Below the pieces are notes generated by a model, which saw nothing but the letters and a program-made list of their open reading frames with translations, had not been told where the DNA came from and ran no database searches. Below, one piece after another: positions 25,994-34,070 of a stretch of 34,070 bases of DNA. A program made the position numbers and the translations under genes. The stretch spans positions 1 to 34,070 of the forward strand of contig JAIFMW010000114.1 of NCBI GenBank assembly GCA_020048105.1, given 5' to 3'. Position 1 is the stretch's first letter. Every line of letters starts with the position of its first letter. Source of the stretch: Deltaproteobacteria bacterium. GTDB taxonomy: Bacteria; Acidobacteriota; Holophagae; Holophagales; Holophagaceae.

Positions 25994-27292
25994 ATGAACC
26001 GGTCTCGAAACGAAAAATCGGCGGGGAACGATAATCCCCTCGAGGACCCGGCCTTCATTGAAGACGCCATGCGCGGGCTCTTCGAATCTGAAGCTGAATT
26101 TCCCATCAAAGTCGATGGGGCCAGCACCCTGCCGTACGCCTCTGTCCTGAGTGAAATCCGCGGAAAGAATGAGCAGTTGGTGCTCAAGCTGATTCGGCCT
26201 CTCCCCCATGAATTGATGACCGGAGCTGTTTTTCGCATCATTTTCCCGTTGGATGACCGGCGCTACGAAGCTCAAATCACTTTCCTGGGGCGAGAGGGTT
26301 ACCTGCAGTATCTATTCGGCCCACCGGCTTGCTTGGCTTTGACGGATCGTCGCAGTACCAATCGATTTCCCTTCCGTCCCCGGGAAAATGCCTATGTGAC
26401 TGCGCAGGATGGTCGGATCCCGGCGCTTGGCGTGGCAGGGCCCTTGGTGAATATTGGCCTGGGTGGTTTTGCCATGCGTTTAGATCGCGTGCTCCAACTC
26501 GACGACGGCATGCGGATTCCCGTGAACACGGCTCTCTTCGACCGAGATAAGGGTTTTCCTCGGGTTCGAATTCAGGATCTCCCGCGGCTGCCCTTGCTCG
26601 AATGGCGGGGCATCGTTGCCCATGTCACGGCCCGCGGGGATGAAGTGATTCTGGGTTTCAGTTTTGGCGAACTCGGCGAGAACGAGGCGCGTCTCCTTGG
26701 AGATTGCCTAGCTTTTCGTGAAAAAACGCTCCGGGGTGGGACCCATGTGCCCGGCCGCACGGATGGCGAGACCTCGGTGGCAGTCGCGCACGATGTGCGA
26801 TCGGAGCTAACCGGCGAATCTGCGTTGGAAGAGGCCGAACTGCCCACCGAATTGAGCCTTGAGTTGGGTCCCTTGTTGCGGATGCAGCGTCGGTCTGCGC
26901 GGATCCTGCTTTGCATGGCCGAGGGTGATCTCCGAAAGCGAACCCAAGATTGCCTTCAGGCGAATGGCTTCGGACGCTTGGAGTGCCCCTCAGGCCTCGC
27001 CGAATTGAAGCAGCTGATCCCGGCCAAAGGCAGCCAGCCTGCTGCCGCATGGGTACTCGTGGACTTAGCCTTGGCGGCGGGGGTCGACGTGGAACCCCTG
27101 GCGGGTTTGCGAATTCTGGAACGCGAATTGGGTGATCTCGGGAAATTGCCCGTGGCGGTAATTTGCGCGGAGGTGGATCCGGCTCTGCTCATGGGTCTGG
27201 GGGACAATTTCCGAATTTTGCCCTACTTGGCCAAGGATTCCGAAGAACATCCAACCTGGACCCAAGCGATTCAGTCCATCAGCGTTTTTTGA
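25994..27292 (+). CDS. PilZ-domain protein with C-terminal pseudo-receiver domain
   Basis: The 432-residue cytoplasmic protein has an N-terminal YcgR-like beta domain (about 35-115). A PilZ domain (about 118-240) follows, with a c-di-GMP-binding type RRSTNR (Arg120, Arg124) and NIGLGG (153-158) where the usual serine is replaced by glycine. After a linker rich in Glu, a receiver-like domain runs from about 302 to 430: ARILLCMAEGD lacks the usual acidic pair, WVLVDLAL keeps Asp357, and PYLAKD keeps Lys414. It may couple c-di-GMP level to another output, fitting the HD-GYP gene 5 kb upstream. ATG at 25994 has AGGAGG 11 nt upstream. Its 3' end overlaps that of the convergent kinase gene by 14 nt. 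Confidence 0.75.
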   Translation: MNRSRNEKSAGNDNPLEDPAFIEDAMRGLFESEAEFPIKVDGASTLPYASVLSEIRGKNEQLVLKLIRPLPHELMTGAVFRIIFPLDDRRYEAQITFLGREGYLQYLFGPPACLALTDRRSTNRFPFRPRENAYVTAQDGRIPALGVAGPLVNIGLGGFAMRLDRVLQLDDGMRIPVNTALFDRDKGFPRVRIQDLPRLPLLEWRGIVAHVTARGDEVILGFSFGELGENEARLLGDCLAFREKTLRGGTHVPGRTDGETSVAVAHDVRSELTGESALEEAELPTELSLELGPLLRMQRRSARILLCMAEGDLRKRTQDCLQANGFGRLECPSGLAELKQLIPAKGSQPAAAWVLVDLALAAGVDVEPLAGLRILERELGDLGKLPVAVICAEVDPALLMGLGDNFRILPYLAKDSEEHPTWTQAIQSISVF

Positions 27293-29366
27293 CCGGGGCG
27301 AGTTTAACGGGTCCCTGCGGGGTCAGGCGAACGAGACCATCCTCGATGCGATTGCCGCCGCGGAGGATTGGGTCTGCCCCATCCTTGGCGAGCAGGATGC
27401 CGCCCCGGGCATTGCGATGGATGACGCACTCTTCCAGGGTGGCTTCCCCGTCTTGAAAGAGCACGATGCCTGTGTCCTGGCCATCCCGCACAACGCAGCG
27501 AACCAGGAGCAAGCTGCCGCCGGGTTCCACCTTGGCGCCGCTTTGAGCATTGCCCGCGATTTCGCACCCCTCCATCACTCCCCGGCCCTTTTGGGAGCAG
27601 ATGAGGCCGAAGGATTTGCCATCGGTGATCTTGCAATCCTTGAGTTGGGCCGTGGCGTTGAGATGGATCAAGACGCCTGCCTGCTCATTCTTGATAATCT
27701 CGCAGGCATCCATTGTCAGAGTGCTGTGATCCAGCACTGAGATGCCGAACCCAGGGTTCTCCTCGAAGCGGCAATTGCGAACCTGGACGCTGGCTCTGCC
27801 CGTGGCATGCAAGCCAGATCCTGCGTGGCCACTCACCGTGCAGTCTTCCAGGGTGACGGAACTTTTTTCCAAAGCCAAAAGCCCGGCGAATTGGCTGCCG
27901 TGGATTTTACAGCGGCGCACCTGGACTCGGGCGTCTGGGCCAACCTCGATGGCTCCGCCCCAAAGCTCGGTGAGTTCGCAATCTTCGAGGGTGGCTTGGG
28001 CACCGAGATCCAGCTGAATACCGATGGCCTTTGACGGCAGGAACTGGGTATTCAAAATGGTGAGGGTGGCACCCGAATTCCCTTTTATCAGCGCCTGCCG
28101 GGCTCCTGAAAAGTGGCAATTCGTTATCGAGGCTGAGGCGTTCTCCTCGAGGGAAAGCCCAAAGAGGCCCTTGCTTTCGACCTGACACCGATCCATCTGG
28201 AGGCTGGCGCCCCCGGAGGCGCATTCGATGGCAGCCTTCCCGGCGCTGTGCAAAATGCACCCATTCAGTGTGGTGCTGCCATTCGCCACTCGAATACAGG
28301 GGCCCTGGAGATTCTCCAAATGGACTTCACCATCCTCGCTGGCGGCGGAGATGATGATGTCTTTGTCGATCACAAGGGATTCGTGATAGGTGCCGGGCAG
28401 CACCTTGATATGGGCCCCTGCGGGGGCCTGCCGAAGCGCTACGCGGAGGCTCAGGCAGTTGGCCCCATGACCTTTCCCCACGAGCAGGGGAACTCCCGTG
28501 GGGAGGGCGGCTTTGGGAGGCGTTTTGGCCGCAATCATGGTTGGTTGGGGCGCTACGGCTTGGCGAATGGCTTGAGCCAGGGCCTCGCCTGATCCGTAGC
28601 GATCTTCTGGAGCCTTGGCCAGGGCCCTTCGGGCGACTTCCAAGATGACCGGGGACAGGCTGCTCGTTTCTTGCGGCGTCAGGGGTTCGGCGGATTTTCT
28701 CAAGATCGCGTTGAGAATTCCCGTGGTGGTCTCCCCGGTGAAGGGCTTCCGCCCCCCCGTCAGAATCTCGTAGAGCATGACCCCAATGGCGAAGAGATCG
28801 GAACTCGGACTGGCCTTCCCTGTATCGAGGTATTCCGGTGCCATGTAGCTCACCGTGCCCATCCACACTCCGTCATCGGTGAGGTTGGACCGGTCGACTA
28901 GGGCCACTCCAAAATCCGTGAGTTTGGCGTGGACCCGCTTGCCGCTTTGGGTCACCAGGATGTTGCCGGGTTTTACATCCCGATGAATGATTCCCCGCTC
29001 GTGAGCATAGGCGAGTGCTTCGCAGGTCTGGGCCAAGACTTCCAGCAGGTCTGATTTTGGGAGATCTCCTTGCTGGATCAGGGCTTCCAAGTCCTGTCCC
29101 TCGACCAGTTCCAGGACAAGGTAGTGCAGGCCATCCTGCTCACCAAAATCGAAAACCGTCACGATATTGGGGTGGTTCATGCTCGCGGTCGCCTTGGCTT
29201 CGCGAATGAAGCGAGCCTTGGCTTCAGCCCCGAACGAAGAGGCTGGCAGCACCGTTTTTATGGCAACTTTTCTTCCAAGAACCTCGTCGAGTCCGAGCAG
29301 AACCTCGCCCATGGACCCTTTCCCAAGGGTTTTCAGGATTTGAAATTTTCCGATCATCTGAGGCAT
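27279..29366 (-). CDS. Serine/threonine protein kinase fused to a right-handed beta-helix
   Basis: The 695-residue protein starts with a complete Hanks-type kinase (about 7-268): glycine loop LGKGSMGEV, Lys37 in VAIKTV, HRDVKPGN (Asp130), DFG at 151-153 and APEYLDTG. A proline/alanine linker (270-295) leads into a parallel beta-helix of about 15 turns (300-680). From residue 394 the turns repeat every 23 residues exactly, with a cysteine at the same place in each (Thr at 440). No membrane segment separates the two domains, so both should be cytoplasmic. Beta-helices of this type often bind carbohydrate or act as scaffolds. It lies 59 nt after htpX on the same strand and may belong to that operon. 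Its start (ATG 29366) has no strong Shine-Dalgarno. Confidence 0.92.
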   Translation of the reverse strand: MPQMIGKFQILKTLGKGSMGEVLLGLDEVLGRKVAIKTVLPASSFGAEAKARFIREAKATASMNHPNIVTVFDFGEQDGLHYLVLELVEGQDLEALIQQGDLPKSDLLEVLAQTCEALAYAHERGIIHRDVKPGNILVTQSGKRVHAKLTDFGVALVDRSNLTDDGVWMGTVSYMAPEYLDTGKASPSSDLFAIGVMLYEILTGGRKPFTGETTTGILNAILRKSAEPLTPQETSSLSPVILEVARRALAKAPEDRYGSGEALAQAIRQAVAPQPTMIAAKTPPKAALPTGVPLLVGKGHGANCLSLRVALRQAPAGAHIKVLPGTYHESLVIDKDIIISAASEDGEVHLENLQGPCIRVANGSTTLNGCILHSAGKAAIECASGGASLQMDRCQVESKGLFGLSLEENASASITNCHFSGARQALIKGNSGATLTILNTQFLPSKAIGIQLDLGAQATLEDCELTELWGGAIEVGPDARVQVRRCKIHGSQFAGLLALEKSSVTLEDCTVSGHAGSGLHATGRASVQVRNCRFEENPGFGISVLDHSTLTMDACEIIKNEQAGVLIHLNATAQLKDCKITDGKSFGLICSQKGRGVMEGCEIAGNAQSGAKVEPGGSLLLVRCVVRDGQDTGIVLFQDGEATLEECVIHRNARGGILLAKDGADPILRGGNRIEDGLVRLTPQGPVKLAPVKKR

Positions 29367-29425
29367 TCGGGCGCAGCCTTAGCGGTGTGCTTTTATCCTC
29401 ATCGACTGAAAATTGCCGAACTCAA

Positions 29426-30265
29426 CTATCGGGCTTCCACGGGCATGGCGTTTAGGCGTTCGATGCGCTTGGCCATGGGTGGATGCGTGCTGAAGAGGCC
29501 CATGATGCCCTTACCGGAAAGCGGATTCACGATCATCATGTTGGCCGTGGCGGGTTCGGCATTCCTCATGGGTACCTCCGCGTTGTAGCCCGCAATGCGC
29601 TGGAGGGCGCTGGCCAGCATATCGGGCCGTCCCGTAATGCGTGCGGCGTAGGCATCCGCCAAGTATTCCCGGCTGCGGCTGAGAGCCATCTGGAGCATCA
29701 TTGCGGCGATCGGCCCCAGGATGTAGACCAGAATCCCGGCGAGAGGATTGGATCGGCCTTCTTCATCCCTTGGGGTGAACCAGAGCGCCATATGGGAGAT
29801 GAACATGATGGCCTGGGCAAGCACGGAGGCCAGTGAGCCGATGAGGATATCGCGGTTCTTAACATGGCCGAGTTCGTGGGCAATCACGCCTTCCAATTCA
29901 TTGCGATTGAGCACCCGCATGATGCCTTCGGTGACGGCGACTACGGCGTGATCTGGGTTGCGCCCCGTGGCGAAGGCATTGGGGGTTTCATCGGGAATGA
30001 TGGCAATGCGCGGCATCGGCAGACCCGCACGCTCCGAAAGGTTGGCGACGATGGCGTAGAGTTGCGGAGCCTGGGCCTGATCCACGACCCTGGCTCGGTA
30101 CGCGGCCAGCACGATGGAATCCGAAAAAAAGTAACTCACGCCGTTCAGAACCAGACCCACGCCGAGGGCGATGACCACGCCTGCTTCGCCGTAAAGGTAG
30201 GATCCAAGGCCCACCAGCAAGGCCGTCATGGCGACGATCAGGATGAAAGACTTGAAGCCGTTCAT
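29426..30265 (-). CDS. htpX: Membrane zinc protease HtpX (M48)
   Basis: The 279-residue inner-membrane protease has two N-terminal membrane segments (about 6-26 and 28-50) and the zinc site HELGH (130-134) in GVIAHELGHVKNRD. Two more hydrophobic segments follow, and the third ligand Glu lies in SREYLADAYAA. ETPNAFATGRNP is also diagnostic. HtpX degrades damaged membrane proteins and is often induced by envelope or heat stress. The ATG at 30265 has GGAG 8 nt upstream and overlaps the stop of the upstream phosphatase gene (ATGA), so htpX is translationally coupled to a partner-switching regulator, an unusual context. Confidence 0.95.
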   Translation of the reverse strand: MNGFKSFILIVAMTALLVGLGSYLYGEAGVVIALGVGLVLNGVSYFFSDSIVLAAYRARVVDQAQAPQLYAIVANLSERAGLPMPRIAIIPDETPNAFATGRNPDHAVVAVTEGIMRVLNRNELEGVIAHELGHVKNRDILIGSLASVLAQAIMFISHMALWFTPRDEEGRSNPLAGILVYILGPIAAMMLQMALSRSREYLADAYAARITGRPDMLASALQRIAGYNAEVPMRNAEPATANMMIVNPLSGKGIMGLFSTHPPMAKRIERLNAMPVEAR

Positions 30266-31887
30266 AGGTGATACTCCGCAGAAAGAATTTGAGTGGGCGG
30301 TGGGCCGCATCGTTTGACGACCACCAAGGTGACGTCATCCTTGAATCCTGAGCCTTCCATGTGCTGGAAGGTATCGACCAGAATCCGCTCGAACAGCTCG
30401 TCGGCCGTGGCCTGTGGATTCGAGCGAACCACATGGATGAGGGGATCTTCGCCCAGATCTTGACCCGTGGCGTTTTCGGCTTCGACCAGACCATCGGTGA
30501 AGATCAGCAGCACGTCGCCGGGATTCATGGTGGCGTGGCCTTCGCTGAAGGTGGCTCCGGGCAGCAGGCCCACCATGGGGCCCGTAGGCGACAGATGGAC
30601 GACGGGGCCGCCGTCAGCCGGCACCAATAGCGGCGGATTATGGCCGCCATTGACGTACCGCATATCGCCATTCTCAGGATTCAGACTGGCCGCAAACAGC
30701 GTTGCATAGCGATTGCGGTCCCGAATATCGTTCATTCGGGCATTCAAGCGATGGGCCAGTCGACCCCAGTCCTTGACGCGGCGATCCGCCATGGCGCGTA
30801 GGAACGCGCTGAGCTGGGTCATCATCAGTGAGGCCGGCAATCCTTTGCCGGAAATATCGCCCACGGCGATATGGAGGCGGGGGTTCTGATCGGCTTCTTG
30901 GTGCGCCATCCAGAGATCGTAGAGATCGCCGCCCACGGCTTCGAAGGGCAGGTTCGCCGCGGCACAAAGCCAGCCCGGAGGTTCAGGCAATTGCTTGGGC
31001 AAAATGCGGCGTTGGATGTTGCGGGCGAGATCTAGATCCTTTTCCATGCGGAGGGCCTGGATGCGGGATTCCCGCAGTTCCAGAGCCGTGAGCTGGGTTG
31101 AGGTGATATTTAAAAGGGTCTGAAAAAACAGCTCGTCCTCATCGCTCAGTTTTCCAATGCTGGGTTCGCCCACATAGGCAAACCCGTGGCTGTGGTTCTG
31201 GTCGCGCATTTCTACGGCGTGGGCTAGATCCTTGTCAGCCACGACCTGGTGCAGGGCATCCGCCGAGAGGGTGAGAGGTTGTTGGCCCAATCCACGCGCA
31301 AAAATCACGGTGCCATCCGCTCCCACCACCAGCAAGCGCGTGATGAGGAATTCGGCCATCAGGGAAGTGGCAGCCAAGTGGACAATGCTGGCCTTGGTCT
31401 CCACTTCACCCAGACTGCGGGTGAGATCGAACAGGGTATTCAATCGCGAAAGTTGGAGGGCTAGGGCGCGGTTCTGATCGCTGCGAAGGGCTTCCAGTCG
31501 CCGCCAAGCCAGCAGAGGCGCAGAGATTGAAAGCAGGAGGGGCAGGGCAGGGGGCGCCCAGGCCGTGCGGACGACCAGGTGGCCGAAGCATTCGTCGCCG
31601 TAGATCCAGGGCAGGCTCAGCCATCCCGGTCCAGGGTTTGTGGGGAACGGCGCAGCATTGCCCCGCAAAAAAATCCAGCGTGAACCGTCCCAAAGCCCGC
31701 CTTGGCCTGCCTTGGCGATGCCCAGGGCCGTCACGCCCACAAGATGCACCAGGGCTTCTTCGGTCACCTGTTCGGGGAAGGTTTCCAGAAAATCGACGAG
31801 CGGGAGCAGTTCCTGGGCACCTTCGGGGATTCGAAGGGAAAGTTCCCGCAGCCGATCGAAGGGGGAGCTGTAACTGGGGTCGTTCAC
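30262..31887 (-). CDS. GAF-domain PP2C (SpoIIE/RsbU-type) phosphatase
   Basis: With the GTG at 31887 the protein has 541 residues. It contains a degenerate GAF-like segment (about 45-135), a second GAF-like domain (about 150-290) and a C-terminal SpoIIE/RsbU phosphatase domain. The latter shows AVGGDLYDLW, AVGDISGKGLPASLMM, YVNGGHNPPLL, LLIFTDGLVEAEN and GFKDDVTLVVV, which include the metal-binding Asp residues. Such phosphatases dephosphorylate STAS antagonists so that these bind the RsbW-type kinase. The gene follows the RsbW-like gene by 5 nt; an in-frame GTG at 31920 would overlap it. It overlaps htpX by 4 nt. The signal sensed by the GAF parts is unknown. Confidence 0.9.
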   Translation of the reverse strand: MNDPSYSSPFDRLRELSLRIPEGAQELLPLVDFLETFPEQVTEEALVHLVGVTALGIAKAGQGGLWDGSRWIFLRGNAAPFPTNPGPGWLSLPWIYGDECFGHLVVRTAWAPPALPLLLSISAPLLAWRRLEALRSDQNRALALQLSRLNTLFDLTRSLGEVETKASIVHLAATSLMAEFLITRLLVVGADGTVIFARGLGQQPLTLSADALHQVVADKDLAHAVEMRDQNHSHGFAYVGEPSIGKLSDEDELFFQTLLNITSTQLTALELRESRIQALRMEKDLDLARNIQRRILPKQLPEPPGWLCAAANLPFEAVGGDLYDLWMAHQEADQNPRLHIAVGDISGKGLPASLMMTQLSAFLRAMADRRVKDWGRLAHRLNARMNDIRDRNRYATLFAASLNPENGDMRYVNGGHNPPLLVPADGGPVVHLSPTGPMVGLLPGATFSEGHATMNPGDVLLIFTDGLVEAENATGQDLGEDPLIHVVRSNPQATADELFERILVDTFQHMEGSGFKDDVTLVVVKRCGPPPTQILSAEYHL

Positions 31888-31892
31888 GGCCC

Positions 31893-32324
31893 CTACCCCA
31901 CGCGCTTGATCATGCAGCACTCGTTGCGTTCAGCGCCTTCGAGAAAATGCACCTCGTCCATGAAACGGCTCATGAGAAGAAGGCCTAAGCCGCCTTTGCG
32001 AGGGTGTTTGACATACTCCCGTGGGTCGGGGAGCACTACTTGGTCATCACGAATGCCTCTGCCTGTGTGCCATATGTGAATTTCGAGGGCCTCCAGGGCG
32101 AAGCGTAGTTCGACCTCGACCAGATGCTCCGGCTCGCCACTATAGGCATGCATGATGACGTTGGTAATGGCCTCATCCACAGCAATGGAGACCTTGGCGG
32201 CGGTTGAATCATCCATGCCGGCGATCATGGCGGCGCGTTTCGCGAGACCGGTCACAAGGTTCAGATACCGGGTCTGACTGGGAATGACCAGTCGGAAAGA
32301 CTCAGGGGCGAGAACGTTCTTCAC
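31893..32324 (-). CDS. RsbW/SpoIIAB-type anti-sigma factor kinase
   Basis: The 143-residue protein is a HATPase_c_2 (GHKL) kinase. The N-box is VDEAITNVIMHAY, an intermediate loop contains HTGRGIRDDQ, and the G-box is KGGLGLLLMSR. Proteins of this type phosphorylate a STAS antagonist and may sequester a sigma factor or another target. Its GTG start overlaps the stop of the STAS gene (GTGA), and the phosphatase follows within 5 nt, so the three switch proteins are made together. No sigma factor is encoded in the window, so the target is unknown. Confidence 0.9.
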   Translation of the reverse strand: MKNVLAPESFRLVIPSQTRYLNLVTGLAKRAAMIAGMDDSTAAKVSIAVDEAITNVIMHAYSGEPEHLVEVELRFALEALEIHIWHTGRGIRDDQVVLPDPREYVKHPRKGGLGLLLMSRFMDEVHFLEGAERNECCMIKRVG

Positions 32325-32677
32325 TCGGTTTTTCCCGCGAGGGCCTGACGGGCCTCGTCTTCGGTTCCAAAGACCCGGTAGAGCTGGGTAAAACCCAGGG
32401 TGTCGAAGATCGCGAAAACGTTTTCCTGAAGGCTGCAGAGCAATATATCGCCCTGGTTCTCCCGAACGGTTTCGATGAGTCCCATGATGGCGCCAAGTCC
32501 CGCTGAGCTGATGTAGCTAAGCTTCTGGCAGTTCAGCAGGATGGTGAATTTCTCCGCCTTCACCAAGGTTTCGAGGGCGGTTTCAAACTGGCGCACAGTA
32601 TGAGCGTTGATGAAGCCCTCGGGCTGCACCACGGCCATGCCATCCACCTCGTGAACCTGAATTGAAAGATCTGCCAT
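32321..32677 (-). CDS. STAS-domain anti-sigma factor antagonist
   Basis: The 118-residue protein is a single STAS domain: QVHEVDGMAVVQPEGFINAH, then the phosphorylation loop SYISSAGLGAIMG, in which Ser58 is the likely site. In partner switching the unphosphorylated form binds the RsbW-type kinase and frees its target. ATG at 32677 is supported by GGGGAG 7 nt upstream. It is the first gene of a run with the kinase, the phosphatase and htpX. It is divergent from the GAF-like gene at 32776, sharing a 98-bp gap. Confidence 0.9.
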   Translation of the reverse strand: MADLSIQVHEVDGMAVVQPEGFINAHTVRQFETALETLVKAEKFTILLNCQKLSYISSAGLGAIMGLIETVRENQGDILLCSLQENVFAIFDTLGFTQLYRVFGTEDEARQALAGKTE

Positions 32678-32775
32678 TCGAGGGCTCCCCGAAACGGCTT
32701 GATCCTAGCGCCATGAGACGAGAAATGCCAGTGATGAGGAATTTGGAGTACCCTTTGGGCAACCCTAGGATCGCC

Positions 32776-33819
32776 ATGGAAGACACTCGCAAAGAATCCA
32801 TCAAACCCCTGGTTCAAGCCTGGATCCAGGAACGCGTTCAATCGCTTCGAGAACAAGTGCTTTCGACCTGGGATGAAGGCATGGGCCAATTTCGGCCCGA
32901 TGAAGCCCTGCTGCAAAGCATTCTCGATGCCGCAGGCCCGGCAGCCGTGGAAGATCCATTCCTCGATGCCCCCATGGATACGGAGCACGATCTGGGTGGA
33001 GCACTCGATTTGATCGAGGCCGCGCTCAGTCAGGGTGAGGTTCTTAAAAATTTATTGGAAGGCCTTCAGCCCTTCGTGGAGCGAAGCGCCTTGTTTGTGG
33101 TCAAGCAAAACACCGCCACGCTCTACGCTCACCGAGGGTTCGAATCGGATCAACCCCGTCTGGGTGCATTGGTTGTGCCCCCTGCTGAACTTTCAGGGCT
33201 GATCCAGGGACAACTCTCGAGTGCTAACCGTCCTGGAGAAGCCTATCTGGCGCTGCTGGGGGTTTTGAGTCGTTTCGAGGCCAGCGATGCCCGCATCCTT
33301 CCGCTTCGTTTGCGCAGGAAGCCGGTGGCCCTCTTGTTGGTGGATAGCGGCATCCGTCAGGTGATCGACCACCCCCATCATGTTCGCGCCCTGGCTCATG
33401 CCGCGGAGGCCGCGCTGTCATTCCAGGCGGGCCAAAAGGAGGAAGAACGAGTGACCATTCCCTCCCCGCGGGAAGTCACGCCCTCGATGCCGACTCAGCA
33501 ATTGCCTGATCCGGTTTCTTCCGAAAACGCGATCCCCGCGCTGGACCCGAAAATTCGGGCCAATGCCGAGCGCAGTGCCAGGGTGTTGGTGGGAGACATT
33601 GAACTCTATTTCCCGGCCAAGGTCGCCCAGGGCAAGACCCACAAAAATCTCTACGCTCTCCTGCGGGATGAGATGGAACGCTCCCGGGCCTCCTTCGTGG
33701 AGCGCTACGGTGCCGAAGTGGAAGATCGTTACTGCATCTTCCATTCCACGCTCATTCAGCAGCTTTGCGATGGCGATCCAACCCTACTGGGGACTGTGCC
33801 TTGGAGCACGAAGCCCTGA
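32776..33819 (+). CDS. GAF-like protein with conserved helical C-terminal motif
   Basis: The ATG at 32776 has AGGA 6 nt upstream and starts the 347-residue protein at MEDTRKES; the upstream frame overlaps the divergent STAS gene. The N-terminus (1-70) is helical. A middle domain (about 95-235) alternates beta strands as in a GAF domain (SALFVVKQNTATLYAHRGFE, then KPVALLLVD). After a proline-rich linker, the end carries DPKIRANAERSARVLVGDIE, then KNLYALLRDEMERSR. This is a motif I associate with the C-termini of regulatory and gliding-related proteins in Acidobacteriota and Deltaproteobacteria. No catalytic residues are seen. Its divergent position suggests a link to the partner-switching genes, which is inference. 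Confidence 0.6.
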   Translation: MEDTRKESIKPLVQAWIQERVQSLREQVLSTWDEGMGQFRPDEALLQSILDAAGPAAVEDPFLDAPMDTEHDLGGALDLIEAALSQGEVLKNLLEGLQPFVERSALFVVKQNTATLYAHRGFESDQPRLGALVVPPAELSGLIQGQLSSANRPGEAYLALLGVLSRFEASDARILPLRLRRKPVALLLVDSGIRQVIDHPHHVRALAHAAEAALSFQAGQKEEERVTIPSPREVTPSMPTQQLPDPVSSENAIPALDPKIRANAERSARVLVGDIELYFPAKVAQGKTHKNLYALLRDEMERSRASFVERYGAEVEDRYCIFHSTLIQQLCDGDPTLLGTVPWSTKP

Positions 33820-33905
33820 CGATCACTCCCGTCCCTAATGACATACGCAAAAAAGTGTGGTAAATCCTTGGTCCTTTGACGGAGTTTTTCGGGGGGATCG
33901 GGATT

Positions 33906-34070
33906 ATGGCCAATTTGGGCAAAAAGTGGAACTGTTTCTCATGTAACACGAAGTTCTATGACTTCATGAAGCCGGAGGCGCTATGTCCGAAGTGTGGTGC
34001 TAACCAAAAGGACGCACCTGCTAAGCCAAAGACTCCGAAAAAAGAAAAGGCGGCCTTGCATATCGAGGAT
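33906..34070 (+). CDS. FYD-type zinc-ribbon protein (TIGR02300-like, partial)
   Basis: The first 55 codons are present and the gene runs off the window. It begins MANLGKKWNCFSCNTKFYDF and continues CPKCGANQ, giving a Cys-x2-Cys / Cys-x2-Cys zinc ribbon with the FYD signature of the TIGR02300 family. A lysine- and proline-rich stretch follows. The function of the family is unknown. ATG at 33906 is preceded by a purine-rich GGGGGGATCGGG that can serve as ribosome-binding site. Confidence 0.75.
   Translation, partial: MANLGKKWNCFSCNTKFYDFMKPEALCPKCGANQKDAPAKPKTPKKEKAALHIED

Noticed and set aside
33139-33148. GGTTCGAATC resembling a tRNA T-loop
   Set aside because: It is inside a coding gene, and no acceptor, D or anticodon arms can be drawn around it.

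Overview
The window is chromosomal DNA of a Gram-negative-type bacterium: it carries an RND efflux system, periplasmic peptidoglycan enzymes and an MdtABC-like tripartite pump. Gene content (M56/BlaI pair, tandem receiver proteins, Ser/Thr kinase with beta-helix, SpoIIE-type partner switching, a GAF-like protein with an 'ARxLV..I.LY' C-terminal motif, a FYD-type zinc ribbon) looks most like Acidobacteriota, possibly Holophagae. That assignment is inference; no rRNA or other decisive marker is present. Nearly all sequence is coding, and no phage, IS element, tRNA, rRNA or CRISPR array was seen.

Layout. 1-200: 3' end of a nucleoside (uridine) kinase-like gene and a strong shared terminator. 201-2690 (minus): a BlaI-type repressor translationally coupled to an M56 (BlaR1-like) membrane protease whose periplasmic part is a lytic transglycosylase domain. 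2685-5211 (minus): terminator, XRE regulator, HAD 5'-nucleotidase and SprT-like protein. 5348-5797 (plus): a small secreted basic protein. 5824-18797 (minus): hisS, marR, terminator, mdtA, mdtB, mdtC, a metallo-beta-lactamase-fold hydrolase, an FMN reductase and aspS, closely packed. 18775-27292 (plus): amidase, HD-GYP response regulator, REC-GAF-like regulator, nagZ, clpP, an aldose-epimerase-like gene, ychF and a PilZ/pseudo-receiver protein. 27279-32677 (minus): STAS antagonist, RsbW-type kinase, GAF-PP2C phosphatase, HtpX and a Ser/Thr kinase with a C-terminal beta-helix. 32776-34070 (plus): a GAF-like protein and the start of a zinc-ribbon protein.

How they may work together. Three themes recur. 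One is cell-wall surveillance and turnover (M56-transglycosylase with BlaI, amidase, NagZ). A second is envelope stress and export (MdtABC with MarR, HtpX, ClpP). The third is dense regulatory signalling (two receiver proteins of identical register, PilZ, partner-switching trio, Ser/Thr kinase). The least familiar items are the BlaI/M56-transglycosylase pair, the kinase whose beta-helix carries a 23-residue cysteine ladder, and the mdtB-mdtC junction, where a hairpin presents the mdtC ribosome-binding site in its loop.
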